Source: Schlesneria sp. (GTDB lineage: Bacteria > Planctomycetota > Planctomycetia > Planctomycetales > Planctomycetaceae). Taken from it: a stretch of 64,000 nucleotides of DNA. Shown in pieces: positions 37,675 to 46,561 of the stretch (positions within the stretch are counted from its first letter, which is position 1; every line of letters begins with the position of its first letter). The notes beneath the pieces were generated by a model. That model did not search any database and was not told the DNA's origin. It saw nothing but the letters and a program-made list of their open reading frames with translations. A program made the translations under genes and the position numbers. Where the stretch lies: the NCBI GenBank assembly GCA_028291515.1, contig JAQGHU010000042.1, positions 22,030-86,029 of the forward strand. Direction: 5' to 3'.

Positions 37675-38304
37675 TCAGCGGTGGCAATACGAACAGTTCG
37701 TCTTACTTTCCGCAGTCTTACCAGTAGCCACCGCGTCTTCCACAGCCCCCATCGCAAATACCGCGTCACCAACCCGTCGATTCGTTTCCGGATGGCGATG
37801 GCAGTCCAGGCACCACGACATCTGCAGCGACGCGTCGCGATACATCATGGGCATCTTGTCCACGCGGCCGTGGCAACTCTCGCAGGCCACCCCTTTGTGA
37901 ATATGAATCGAGTGATTGAAGTAAACATAATCCGGCAGGTCGTGAACTCGCGTCCATTTGATCGAAGTCCCCGACTGGAAGCTTTCGCGCACGGGAGCCA
38001 GCATCGGGCTGTCGCGCCAGACCTCTGAGTGACAGCCCATGCAGACTTCGGCACTGGGGATTTCGGCAAAGGCCGATTTCTCGACCGATTCATGACAATG
38101 GCGACAGTCGAGCCCCAGATCTCCGACATGGTGCTCATGGCCGAAGGGGACGGGTTGATTTCGGACGATTCCCTGCTCGGTTTGATAGGGCGACCTCACG
38201 ATCGACGTGGCCAGACCGACGGCGACGATCGGAAAAAATACCAACCCGAACACGCCGACCCTCGAAATGGTGTTGAAAGAGGGATGAAATATCTGGGCCA
38301 TCAT
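37675..38304 (-). CDS. actA: alternative complex III pentaheme cytochrome c ActA
   Basis: 209 aa with one N-terminal membrane anchor (VGVFGLVFFPIVAVGLATSI) and exactly five CxxCH heme motifs: CRHCH, CMGCH, CESCH, CLDCH, CSYCH, plus spare His ligands. It is the periplasmic electron wire of ACIII. First gene of the act-cox operon; it precedes actB by 25 bp. The promoter should lie in 38305-38590. Confidence 0.95.
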   Translation of the reverse strand: MMAQIFHPSFNTISRVGVFGLVFFPIVAVGLATSIVRSPYQTEQGIVRNQPVPFGHEHHVGDLGLDCRHCHESVEKSAFAEIPSAEVCMGCHSEVWRDSPMLAPVRESFQSGTSIKWTRVHDLPDYVYFNHSIHIHKGVACESCHGRVDKMPMMYRDASLQMSWCLDCHRHPETNRRVGDAVFAMGAVEDAVATGKTAESKTNCSYCHR

Positions 38305-38594
38305 AAAAAGCGATCGTTAGGGTCACTTTCTAATCAATCATGCTCGCACCGACTGCTCGAATCATGACCAGCCTGGAAGATTGGCATCCACCAGGCCTCT
38401 GCCGCATCTGCGACCATCTCTTCAAACTGGTCGCACCGGACGTAAGCACAACACATGCCGAGTCACCGCCTCGCGGGCCGCTCGTTAATCTCTCGATTCC
38501 TTCACGAATCCTTGGCCTGCAAGTCGTCCTCACGGCACACGATTAGCGAACTGATTAAGCGGGATGCCAAGGTTGATCAATAGGAGGTGAGACG
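38305..38594. other. intergenic region upstream of act operon
   Basis: 290 bp between the divergent actA gene and the small basic ORF. The two overlapping frames of 67-68 codons here (one on each strand) have no ribosome site and no recognisable features. Presumably holds the promoter of the respiratory operon; no clear -35/-10 pair was identified. Confidence 0.4.
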
Positions 38595-38771
38595 ATGTCC
38601 AGCTTCAACGCATTCAAGAAAATGGGCGAGAAACAAAAAGTGCATCGAACAAAACAGGGCGATCAGACGAGTCGCCAGTCGGCGCAGCATTTGGAAAGCC
38701 ACAAAAGATCATCGGGGATTGGACTCGGAAGCACTCGCAAGACTGGTGGGCGAGTCCAAAAACGAGGATGA
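38595..38771 (+). CDS. small basic protein, 58 aa
   Basis: An ORF too short for usual callers, with the best ribosome site in the neighbourhood: TAGGAGGTGA 5 nt before the ATG at 38595. The product starts MSSFNAFKKMGEKQKVHRTK and ends GSTRKTGGRVQKRG; it is rich in Lys, Arg, Ser and Gln, and very basic. It may bind nucleic acid or ribosomes, but the family is not recognised. Another frame starting 8 bp earlier (to 38793) has its start inside the Shine-Dalgarno and is less likely. It lies 60 bp before the HAD-ATPase gene on the same strand. Confidence 0.45.
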   Translation: MSSFNAFKKMGEKQKVHRTKQGDQTSRQSAQHLESHKRSSGIGLGSTRKTGGRVQKRG

Positions 38772-38831
38772 CCTTCAGCCAATTTCGAGCTGACGGACGT
38801 TCCTCTCGCCAACCACCTGCAGGAAATCGAA

Positions 38832-40565
38832 ATGCGTTATCAAGTGTTGGCGACGGACTATGATGGCACCCTGGCAAAAGATGGCTCCGTCGACGACCAG
38901 ACGATCGCGGCCTTAAAGCGGTTTCTCGCAACTGGTCGTCGATTGCTGATGATCACAGGTCGGGAGCTACCGGAACTGCTCGAAGTCTTTCCTCACCCGG
39001 AACTCTTCGAATGGATCGTGGCTGAGAACGGTGGCCTCCTCTACCGCCCGTCGACAAAGGAAATCAAAGGGCTCGCTGAAGCGCCATCCGAGAAATTCGT
39101 CCAGTCACTGCGTGACCACGATGTCTCGCCGTTGTCTGTGGGCGAGGTGATCGTCGCGACGTTCGAACCGCACGAAAAGACCGTGCTTGAGGTTATCCGC
39201 GATCTCGGTCTGGAACTGCAAGTGATTTTCAACAAGGGGGCCGTCATGGTGTTGCCCCCTGGCATCAACAAAGCATCCGGGCTGGAAGCCGCCCTGCGCG
39301 AGATGGGAGCGTCACCTCACAACACGGTCGGCGTCGGCGATGCGGAAAACGATCACGCTTTTTTGCGACTGTGCGAAGTCTCGGTTGCTGTCTCGAACGC
39401 ATTGCCCGCGGTAAAGGACACAGCCAATTTTGTGACCGGAGCGGATCGCGGAGCAGGCGTCGTCCAGTTGATCGACCGCATCATCGAAGATGATCTCGAT
39501 GGCTTGAATCAAAATCTGCAGCGGCACTTTCTCGCATTGGGAAAACAAGGCGACAAAGAGATCGGTATCTCGCCGTATGGACGCAGCGTCCTCATCTGTG
39601 GACCCTCGGCCAGCGGCAAGTCGACCGTCGCCTCGCGCCTGATCGAATCGTTGCAGGAGCATAACTATCAGTTCTGCCTGATTGATCCAGAAGGAGACTA
39701 TCAGAACCTGGCAGGGGCCGTCGTGTTCGGTGGGCCTCAGTCGCCTCCCGCGATCGACGAAGTGTTGCGACTGTTAGAGGATCCGCAGGCGAATGCCGTT
39801 GTCGGAATGAGCGGTATGCAGATCTCCGATCGGCCGGGACTGTTCCTCGACTTGTTATCGCAACTGTTGCAAATGCGATCTCGAACCGGCCGCCCGCATT
39901 GGATCGTGCTCGACGAAGCGCATCACTTGATGCCCGCTGAGTGGCGACCGGCGGACGGAACGCTTCCGGGCGAACTGCACAACTTCCTGTTGATCACTGT
40001 CCACCCTGAACTACTCGCGCCGACACTACTGTCGCGACTCAACACTGTGATGATCTTGGGGACGACCGCTTCAGAAACATTGGAAGCCTATTCGAAAGCC
40101 GTCGAGCAGGAAGTTCCCGCTTATGATCATCAAGAATTGAAGCAGGGCGAACTTCTGATGTGGCGACGCGATACCGGCGAACCGCCCACCGTCGTCCAAG
40201 TCCACCCGTGCCAAATGGAACGCCAGCGACATAGCCGCAAGTATGCCGTGGGAGAACTTCCGCCTGACCGCAGTTTCTACTTCCGCGGCCCCGATGGCAA
40301 AATGAATCTGCGAGCTCAGAATCTGATGCTCTTCCTGCAACTCGCTGACGGTGTCGACGATGAAACGTGGGACTTCCATCTGAAAGCAGGGGATTATTCC
40401 CGCTGGTTCCAGGATTGCATCAAAGACGACAACCTTGCCGCGGTCGCCAAGCGCATCGAAGGCCTACAGGCAACACCTCAGGAAAGCCGATCGCTGATCC
40501 GTGCGGCGGTCGAACAGGACTACACGCTGCCAGCTTCAACAATGCCCGTCGCCGGTGCCAGTTGA
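38832..40565 (+). CDS. HAD phosphatase fused to P-loop ATPase
   Basis: 577 aa, two catalytic domains. Residues 1-220 form a Cof/TA0175-type HAD-IIB phosphatase: YQVLATDYDGTLAKDGSV (nucleophile DYDGT), LLMITGRELPEL, GINKASGLEAAL and VGVGDAENDHAFLRLC. Residues about 240-480 form a P-loop ATPase: ICGPSASGKSTVASRL (Walker A near 260), CLIDPEGDYQNL and HWIVLDEAHHLMPAEW (Walker B with an extra DEAH-like run), resembling the DUF87/HerA group of ATPases. AGGAA precedes the ATG. Such fusions occur sporadically in bacteria; substrate and role are unknown. No membrane segment seen. Confidence 0.85.
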   Translation: MRYQVLATDYDGTLAKDGSVDDQTIAALKRFLATGRRLLMITGRELPELLEVFPHPELFEWIVAENGGLLYRPSTKEIKGLAEAPSEKFVQSLRDHDVSPLSVGEVIVATFEPHEKTVLEVIRDLGLELQVIFNKGAVMVLPPGINKASGLEAALREMGASPHNTVGVGDAENDHAFLRLCEVSVAVSNALPAVKDTANFVTGADRGAGVVQLIDRIIEDDLDGLNQNLQRHFLALGKQGDKEIGISPYGRSVLICGPSASGKSTVASRLIESLQEHNYQFCLIDPEGDYQNLAGAVVFGGPQSPPAIDEVLRLLEDPQANAVVGMSGMQISDRPGLFLDLLSQLLQMRSRTGRPHWIVLDEAHHLMPAEWRPADGTLPGELHNFLLITVHPELLAPTLLSRLNTVMILGTTASETLEAYSKAVEQEVPAYDHQELKQGELLMWRRDTGEPPTVVQVHPCQMERQRHSRKYAVGELPPDRSFYFRGPDGKMNLRAQNLMLFLQLADGVDDETWDFHLKAGDYSRWFQDCIKDDNLAAVAKRIEGLQATPQESRSLIRAAVEQDYTLPASTMPVAGAS

Positions 40566-40704
40566 AAAGCGAATTGCTTTCAGCAGTAAAGAAAGTTGCC
40601 CGTCAAGGATTCAAACCGACTGCGCGCACATCTAGGGAGATTGTCTGGCCACCCGCGATTGGCGGAAGTTCACAATAGCCAACACCTGTCGGCGCAGACG
40701 CCTG

Positions 40705-41424
40705 CTAGACATCGGCCAAGCGATAGTCGATTCCCGATTCGGTCTTGAGATATCGAGGACGCGTGGGGTCCGATTCGAGCTTGCGGCGAAGTTGCCCGAT
40801 ATAGATGCGCAGTCGCAAGCACTCGGACTCGCTATCTGGCCCCCAGACTGCTTTCGCGAATTGCCGATTCGTCACAACCTTGCCTCGGTTCCAGATCATG
40901 ACAAGCAACAGACGCCATTCGATTTGTGTCAGCGAGACCGGTTTGCCGTGCAACGAGACTTCGAGGCGGTCAGGATCGACAGTTAATTCCCCCACCTGAT
41001 AAATCGAAGTGTCACTCGTGTTCGGTGCGGCTGACTTGTCAGGGGTTGGGCTGATTGGTCGACTGAGGGCGGAATGCATTCTCGTGAGGAGTTCGCTCGC
41101 GACAAACGGTTTTGCCAGGTAGTCGATCGCCCCGGCATCGAATGCGGCGACTTTGTCCTCTTCGATTCCACGAGCCGAAAAGACGACGATTGGCGGCATC
41201 GGCAAATCACTAATTTGCCGCATCACTTCTAATCCATCCATATCCGGCAATCCCAAGTCCAACAGGATGGCATCAGGATGATGAGCGGCAACTTCAGCCA
41301 ACGCTTGCTGGCCGCTCGAAGCCTCAATAACCCGGTAATGACCAGCACCAAGCATGGCGCAAGTGACTCGGCGAAGTGCGGCGTCGTCTTCAACCACCAA
41401 TATCAGCGGAGGATCGCTCGGCAT
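40705..41424 (-). CDS. kdpE: OmpR-family response regulator, KdpE-like
   Basis: 239 aa from the ATG at 41424. Receiver domain with the acidic pair in LVVEDDAALRR, phosphoacceptor Asp in AILLDLGLPDMDGLEVM (near residue 57), Thr/Ser position in VVFSARG and the Lys in DYLAKPFVASEL; then a winged-helix DNA-binding domain (about 140-239; GELTVDPDRLEVSLHG, LRIYIGQLRRKLESDP). The sequence fits KdpE, and the nearby kdpC/kdpB fragments support the assignment. No intact sensor kinase gene is present in the window, only a truncated kdpD fragment at 45.5-46.05 kb. Confidence 0.82.
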   Translation of the reverse strand: MPSDPPLILVVEDDAALRRVTCAMLGAGHYRVIEASSGQQALAEVAAHHPDAILLDLGLPDMDGLEVMRQISDLPMPPIVVFSARGIEEDKVAAFDAGAIDYLAKPFVASELLTRMHSALSRPISPTPDKSAAPNTSDTSIYQVGELTVDPDRLEVSLHGKPVSLTQIEWRLLLVMIWNRGKVVTNRQFAKAVWGPDSESECLRLRIYIGQLRRKLESDPTRPRYLKTESGIDYRLADV

Positions 41425-41461
41425 GGTGCATCTCTTTGCTCCGATTGAGGTCCAAGTCCGG

Positions 41462-42388
41462 TCATTGATGTTTGGAAGTGAGCTTCGTTTCCAAATCATG
41501 AAGTCCTTCCAGGTCGTAGTATTCCCTCAACGCGATGTCATGACCGGATTCCATCGCGCTTTCAACAAATGCTAAAAACTGGACTCCCCCGCCATGTCTG
41601 ACCAGGTAGTCGGTCAGGGAAGCACTTTGAGCATAGAAGGCGTCACGATCCCGCCCTCCCGGATACTCGGCGACGGACAACAATCGGGAGAGCGAGATCG
41701 CTGGTGCGAGTGAAGCCACTCTCTGACGCTGAGCTTGCTTCTCTCTTGACTCTGCCAGGACCGCCATTCCCTCATCAGCCCATCGAGGCAATCGACGACC
41801 GCCAAAACGATCCGCCACAATCAAGTGGGTCACTTCGTGCGACATGGATGAAGTATTCCAGCCATGCGCATCGGCGCGGAGATCGATGCGCCGCAGAGTA
41901 ATGCGGCCGTTCACTCGCTGAACCTTGGTACAACCACTTGATCCGGCATTTTGCGGACCGAGCGCTGCACCGAATTCAACAACGGACCGATGTACGACGA
42001 CGTCGGCCTTTGGTGTCCAGATCCCGGAAGCGTCACTTTCAGAGAGCCAGATCTCTCGTAGGTCGCTGCGAACCGTTTCACATCGTTTAGTAAACTCCAT
42101 TGTTTCAGCAGAGTTCAAGCGACTCCAAATCCGAAAATTGAGAGTTTCAACCAGGAAATAATCGCCGTGACGTTGGGCGGCGAGTACAGCGTGGTTTGAC
42201 GGGGCGGTGGAAGCGTCAGACACTTTTCCGTTTGGTTGGGTAACTGCAGTCGCTTCTCCAGCGAACGGCGGGAAAACAGTGCCGAAACTGAGCAGAATCA
42301 AAGAGGTCACCAAGACTGCCAGTATCTGACCACGGATAGTCTGCCAAGGCGTGGCGGCTAGTTTTCCGCACGAACGAACAAAGGACAT
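41462..42388 (-). CDS. exported peptidase MA-like (HExxH) protein
   Basis: 308 aa. A signal anchor (IRGQILAVLVTSLILLSFGT) precedes a domain with the zinc-peptidase motif SHEVTHLIVADRFGG (HExxH) and a downstream Glu in LPRWADEGMAVLAES, the arrangement of the peptidase MA/gluzincin family. Earlier strands (YFLVETLNFRIWS, KADVVVHRSVVEFG) match the family's N-terminal part. Probably a periplasmic or secreted metalloprotease; substrate unknown. AGGAG stands 7 nt before the ATG. It separates kdpE from kdpC, so it interrupts the expected kdp order. Confidence 0.75.
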   Translation of the reverse strand: MSFVRSCGKLAATPWQTIRGQILAVLVTSLILLSFGTVFPPFAGEATAVTQPNGKVSDASTAPSNHAVLAAQRHGDYFLVETLNFRIWSRLNSAETMEFTKRCETVRSDLREIWLSESDASGIWTPKADVVVHRSVVEFGAALGPQNAGSSGCTKVQRVNGRITLRRIDLRADAHGWNTSSMSHEVTHLIVADRFGGRRLPRWADEGMAVLAESREKQAQRQRVASLAPAISLSRLLSVAEYPGGRDRDAFYAQSASLTDYLVRHGGGVQFLAFVESAMESGHDIALREYYDLEGLHDLETKLTSKHQ

Positions 42389-42505
42389 ATCACAACTCCT
42401 GCAGGTCGTCCCGCGCAGAGATTCCTAAGAACGCTATTGTTCTCCCAGGCATTCTCGATTGGGTGACCGGAGAGGCAGCTCAGTGAAGCCCACTGCCGCA
42501 TTGCT

Positions 42506-42892
42506 TCAGATGTCCATCAAGATCGAAATCAGGTCCCACGACAGCCGGCACGCTAAAAACTCAAGACCCGCGAGAACGCCCACAGTGAGAATCGGGGCGA
42601 CGACTCCGTAGAGGTCTCGCCTGGAGACGATTCTCATGTCCTTTAGCTCAGCCAAGGTCGCTCCCGGTGCCAGTCCGATAATTGATCCGACAACGGCGTC
42701 GAACCACCGACCGACTACGAGGCCGAAGGTTGCTCCGGCGACGACGCCCGCCACTAGACAGAGAACTGTCCAGGCGAGGCGTTGAGTCTCTTCATCTCGG
42801 CATAAACGAGCGACGGAAAAAAGCCCTTCGCTCGCTGGATATGAGAAGCCTGCTCGATGAATTGTGTTCGTAACAACGCGTGTCTTCATCAT
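42506..42892 (-). CDS. small membrane protein with glycine-rich helices
   Basis: 128 aa from an ATG at 42892 (ATG-ATG pair; GTGGA upstream is a weak site). Hydrophobic helices WTVLCLVAGVVAGATFGLVV, VVGSIIGLAPGATL and VVAPILTVGVLAGLEFLACR suggest two to three membrane passes; the first two are glycine-zipper-like. Family not recognised. It follows kdpC on the same strand with a gap of 61 bp. Confidence 0.5.
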   Translation of the reverse strand: MMKTRVVTNTIHRAGFSYPASEGLFSVARLCRDEETQRLAWTVLCLVAGVVAGATFGLVVGRWFDAVVGSIIGLAPGATLAELKDMRIVSRRDLYGVVAPILTVGVLAGLEFLACRLSWDLISILMDI

Positions 42893-42953
42893 GATTCCAC
42901 GCACAGCCCTTTCTGGGGTGGGAGACTAGAGAACACCAACGGCTGAGCCGGAA

Positions 42954-43973
42954 TTATTTGTCGCCCAGTGGTCGTTCGCTGTAGCGATCTTTGAGGGCGA
43001 GGTTAATTTCCAGGACGTTCACGATTGGCACCCCGGCGAGACCGCCCAATGGTGCTCTCGCATTCGATTTCAACAGTTTTTGAATTTCATTTCGTACCGT
43101 GGCCACATCGCCCTTCGAGGTCTCGGCCCATTTTGCAGCGACGCGGTCCAATTGATACGTGGCGTTGGCCAAAGTGATGTGGGGGTCGAGTCCCGAACCA
43201 GAGGCCATGACCATGTCCCCAGGGATCTGTTCGAGATCCGCATCGGGGTGCTCCTGCCGCCACATGTCGAAGAAGATTGACTGGATATCTGAGCCTTCAG
43301 AAACAGGCTCACTTTTCTTGTCCGTCGATCCTTCCGGTGTCACGCCGCTTGGGAACTTACCCGGATTCTCTTTCGAGAAACTGGTGAAGAAGGCGACCGC
43401 GAGATCTTCTGGTTTTGGCTCGGGATTGCTCGGGTTATCTTTCTTCCACTGGGCAACATCGTCGGAATGCCCTTCTTGCCAAGTAATCACAAAGGCCGCA
43501 TTCAGGGGATCTGCCTTGACCCAGTTTGTGGCGAGCGTGGAGTGTGCGCTGGCCCATTGGGCTACGATTCCGGAATTATCCTGGTATCGATCCTGCTGGA
43601 ACCACTTTTCGATATCCGGAGCGACGAGTTGCCCCTTGTTTGGGCCGCCGCGATACTTCACGATTGGTCCCAAAGTACGCGCCACACGGTCCCGCAGCAG
43701 ATAGTTGTTAGCGCCCCAGTTGCTGGCTCCAGAAGCGGCACCGTTGTAGGACACCGCAGACGGTCGCGGGTGGAAGTATTGATCCTCAGTGAATGGCTGT
43801 GCGATCAACCGCGCGCCAACCACCTTTCCGTCACGGTCGCGGATCAGGTCGCCTTCCGCATTGGAACGGAATACTGTCTGTCCCACGACCAGCAATACCG
43901 CCGGATAGGCGACACAGCAGAGAAGCACAGTCAGACCGAGGAGCCAAAGTGAGGCACGAAGATTTGCTAACAT
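42954..43973 (-). CDS. kdpC: potassium-transporting ATPase subunit C (enlarged)
   Basis: 339 aa from the ATG at 43973 (GGAAGG 7 nt upstream). KdpC has one N-terminal helix (ASLWLLGLTVLLCCVAYPAV) and a periplasmic domain. Diagnostic parts are FHPRPSAVSYNGAASGASNW, MASGSGLDPHITLANATYQ and NVLEINLALKDRY. E. coli KdpC has about 190 aa; here roughly 130 additional residues (about 115-245: KWFQQDRYQDNSGIVAQWAS through FFDMWRQEHPDADLEQIP) separate the two conserved blocks. It lies 45 bp after the kdpB remnant. With kdpB broken and kdpA absent, it is probably not part of a functional pump here. Confidence 0.9.
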   Translation of the reverse strand: MLANLRASLWLLGLTVLLCCVAYPAVLLVVGQTVFRSNAEGDLIRDRDGKVVGARLIAQPFTEDQYFHPRPSAVSYNGAASGASNWGANNYLLRDRVARTLGPIVKYRGGPNKGQLVAPDIEKWFQQDRYQDNSGIVAQWASAHSTLATNWVKADPLNAAFVITWQEGHSDDVAQWKKDNPSNPEPKPEDLAVAFFTSFSKENPGKFPSGVTPEGSTDKKSEPVSEGSDIQSIFFDMWRQEHPDADLEQIPGDMVMASGSGLDPHITLANATYQLDRVAAKWAETSKGDVATVRNEIQKLLKSNARAPLGGLAGVPIVNVLEINLALKDRYSERPLGDK

Positions 43974-44018
43974 GGTAAGCCTTCCAAATGTTTTCATTGT
44001 CGGTGATCACGCCAGTGA

Positions 44019-45515
44019 CTAGGCGAGATGCATGGTGACAAGAACCAAGTCGATCAATTTAATGCCCACGAAGGGGACAATGACGCCACCCAGGCCCCAC
44101 ACCAGTAAGTTGCGACGCAACAAGGCGTCGGCACCCACAGGCCGGTAAGTCACACCCCTCAGGGCGATCGGAATCAGCAATGGAATGATGATGGCGTTGA
44201 AGATCACGGCCGACAGGATCGCCGATGTCGGAGAATGCAGCCCCATCACGTCAAAAACTTTGAGCCATGGGAGCGTTCCGGCGAACAGCGCCGGAACGAT
44301 GGCGAAATACTTCGCCAAGTCGTTAGCGATCGAGAACGTCGTCAACGCCCCGCGCGTCATCAGCAGTTGTTTGCCGATTTCGACCACTTCCAACAACTTC
44401 GTCGGATCGCTGTCGAGGTCGACCATATTGCCCGCCTCTTTGGCGGCCTGGGTCCCCGAGTTCATCGCGACACCGACATCCGCCTGGGCCAACGCTGGCG
44501 CATCGTTCGTACCGTCCCCCATCATGGCGACAAGTTTGCCCGCCGCCTGTTCCTGGCGGATATATTCCAGCTTCGCTTCCGGAGTGGCCTCGGCGATATA
44601 AGTATCCACCCCAGCTTGCTCGGCGATGGCTTTCGCTGTCAACGGATTGTCACCGGTGACCATGACGGTCCTCAAACCCATTCGGCGCAGGCGTTCGAAG
44701 CGCTCCTTGATGCCTGGCTTGAGAATGTCCTCCAGCACGATCAGGCCGGCGATTCGGTTGCCCTCACAGACAAGCAACGGTGTCGCTCCACGGGACGCCA
44801 CTTCATCGATCTGCTGTTGCAACCGGTCCGGCACCTGTCCGTTGCTCTGCTTCACATGGCGAAACACTGCGTCCGCGGCTCCCTTACGAATCATTTTCCC
44901 GTCAGGCAGATTCAAGCCGCTCATGCGAGTCTGAGCCGTAAACGCCACAAAGTTTGCGTCAGCGGGAACTGTGGCATCCAAATGGTTGGCGTCACCGTTG
45001 ACCGACACTTGTCGATAGAGTTCAACAATGCTTTTGCCTTCCGGTGTCTGGTCGGCGATGGATGCCAGCGTCGCCAACCGTCCGAGTTCGGCCGCAGTGA
45101 AGCCATGGACTGGGATGAACTGGGTGGCTCGTCGGTTGCCGATCGTGATCGTGCCGGTCTTGTCTAACAACAGCGTGTCGATGTCACCGGCCACTTCGAC
45201 AGCCTTGCCGCTCTTGGCCAGGATGTTCGCACGCAAAGCACGATCCATGCCCGCGATGCCGATCGCAGCGAGCAGCCCACCGATTGTCGTCGGGATCAAA
45301 CAAACAAGCAGCGCGACCAGTGTCGGGATATCCGTGCCCAGGCTCTTCACGGGTTCGGGTAGTCCCAAGTAAGACTGCATGTAAGTTTCGGCATTGAGCG
45401 CCATGGACCACAAGGAGGCCGTGACAATCAGAAAGATCAATGTAAACGCAGAAAGGACCAGTGACAGCGCGATCTCATTCGGAGTGCGCTGACGGATTGC
45501 ACCTTCGACGATCCT
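44019..45515 (-). pseudogene. kdpB: kdpB, 5'-truncated potassium-transporting P-type ATPase subunit B
   Basis: About 500 codons corresponding to roughly residue 210 to the end of KdpB. Present: the helix after [20 protein letters not shown], the phosphorylation motif [14 protein letters not shown], the nucleotide-binding domain, [18 protein letters not shown] and the C-terminal helices. Missing: the first membrane helices and the whole actuator domain with TGES, which are essential for catalysis. The frame stays open to 46115 but residues upstream of 45515 are not KdpB; that DNA instead encodes KdpD on the other strand. No kdpA or kdpF occurs in the window. Deletion/inversion or an assembly chimera are both possible. 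Confidence 0.88.
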
Positions 45516-45521
45516 GCAGAG

Positions 45522-46052
45522 CGAATTGACCACGCTCTGGAGGGCTTCTTCACAGCGACCAATCTCACACAGTTGCGCGAGTTTGCACTGGAGGAGATCG
45601 CCCACCGGTTGGACAAGCGTCGGAACAAAGCCGAGTCGGCGCCTGCCTCGGCCAGTTCGGCACGTGTCATGGCCTGCCTCAGTTCTCGCGGGCCGAATGT
45701 CGAACAACTGCTCCGCAAAACGGCTCGACTGGCGGATCGTATCGGCGGATCGTGGTATGCAGTTTACATCCAGACGCCCAGCGAAGACATGACGCGCATC
45801 CCGGCGGCAACTCAGCGACAAATCAGTAACAATCTCGCGTTGGTCCATCGACTGGGTGGGACGCAAATGACGTTCAAGGGAAACGATGTCGTCACAACCA
45901 TCGCCGCTTTTGCCAGAGAATACGGCATTACGCACATGGTCGTCGGCAGATCCCGACGACCATGGTACCGCTGCTGGTTCGGTCAGTCGGTACTTGATCG
46001 GCTGTTGCAGACGATCCTTGAGGTCGACGTTCTGATTGTGGGGAATCCTTAG
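45522..46052 (+). pseudogene. kdpD: kdpD fragment: USP domain of the potassium-sensing KdpD
   Basis: In-frame coding from about 45522 ([20 protein letters not shown]) through [16 protein letters not shown] into a universal-stress-like domain ([39 protein letters not shown]) ending DVLIVGNP and a stop at 46052. This aligns with KdpD just after its N-terminal nucleotide-binding domain. The N-terminal P-loop domain is missing because the reading frame meets the kdpB fragment at 45513-45522. The stop directly after the USP domain suggests the parental gene was a short, kinase-less KdpD of the type known in cyanobacteria and some others. No start codon with a ribosome site. Confidence 0.8.
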
Positions 46053-46160
46053 CATCGCAATTGTTTCATGGCGAACCGGGCATGCTATCCGATGAATTGC
46101 CGCAAGACGCGTCATTGATGCTGGCGGATGGTGTCGACGGAAAGTCGATCAGAAAATCCT

Positions 46161-46259
46161 GACCCTTCGAACATCCGCATGACGATGAATATCTACGCCC
46201 ATCTGATGCCAGATTCCCAACGGAAGGCGGCGGCCACCTTCGACAAACTTTTGGGATAG
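46161..46259 (+). pseudogene. C-terminal remnant of a tyrosine recombinase (integrase)
   Basis: In-frame peptide SNIRMTMNIYAHLMPDSQ followed by RKAAATFDKLLG and a stop; this is the end of a phage-type integrase, with the catalytic Tyr in NIYAHL. Everything upstream of the SNIR motif is lost. It marks the left edge of the island-like region and lies 109 bp beyond the truncated kdpD. Confidence 0.7.
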
Positions 46260-46561
46260 GCTGTAGATTGCCAGTAGAGAGCGGTCAAAAACACCAAAAA
46301 CCGCTATTGCCCGGAAAGGGGTAGAACTGACATCGAAACCAGGCTAAGAAATGCAGAAGTGTTGAAAGGGGACGTGAAAAACGGCGCACTTGGCGCTGAC
46401 ACGCTCGCATTGTTGGATTTTTGGAGCAAACTTACGGCTGGCCAGCGAACGAGCCTAATTTGGCACGCGAAACGAATGTTAGGAGAGAGGCGGCCAGTGA
46501 CCACCGAATCAGCGAATGCATGACCGATGCGTAGCGGACCAACGGGAGCCTCAGTAGAGCC
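46260..46561. other. non-coding stretch after the integrase remnant
   Basis: About 300 bp. It contains CGGTCAAAAACACCAAAAACCG-like short repeats near 46285-46305 but no gene with a ribosome site and no perfect palindrome. Likely eroded mobile DNA. Confidence 0.4.

Noticed and set aside
38330..38546. Overlapping 67-68 codon frames on both strands between actA and the small basic ORF
   Set aside because: No ribosome site, no recognisable features, located where the act promoter is expected.
45516..46115. Reading the N-terminal 200 codons of the long minus-strand frame as a novel KdpB extension
   Set aside because: The same DNA encodes clear KdpD homology on the plus strand, so the extension is an antisense artefact of the joint.
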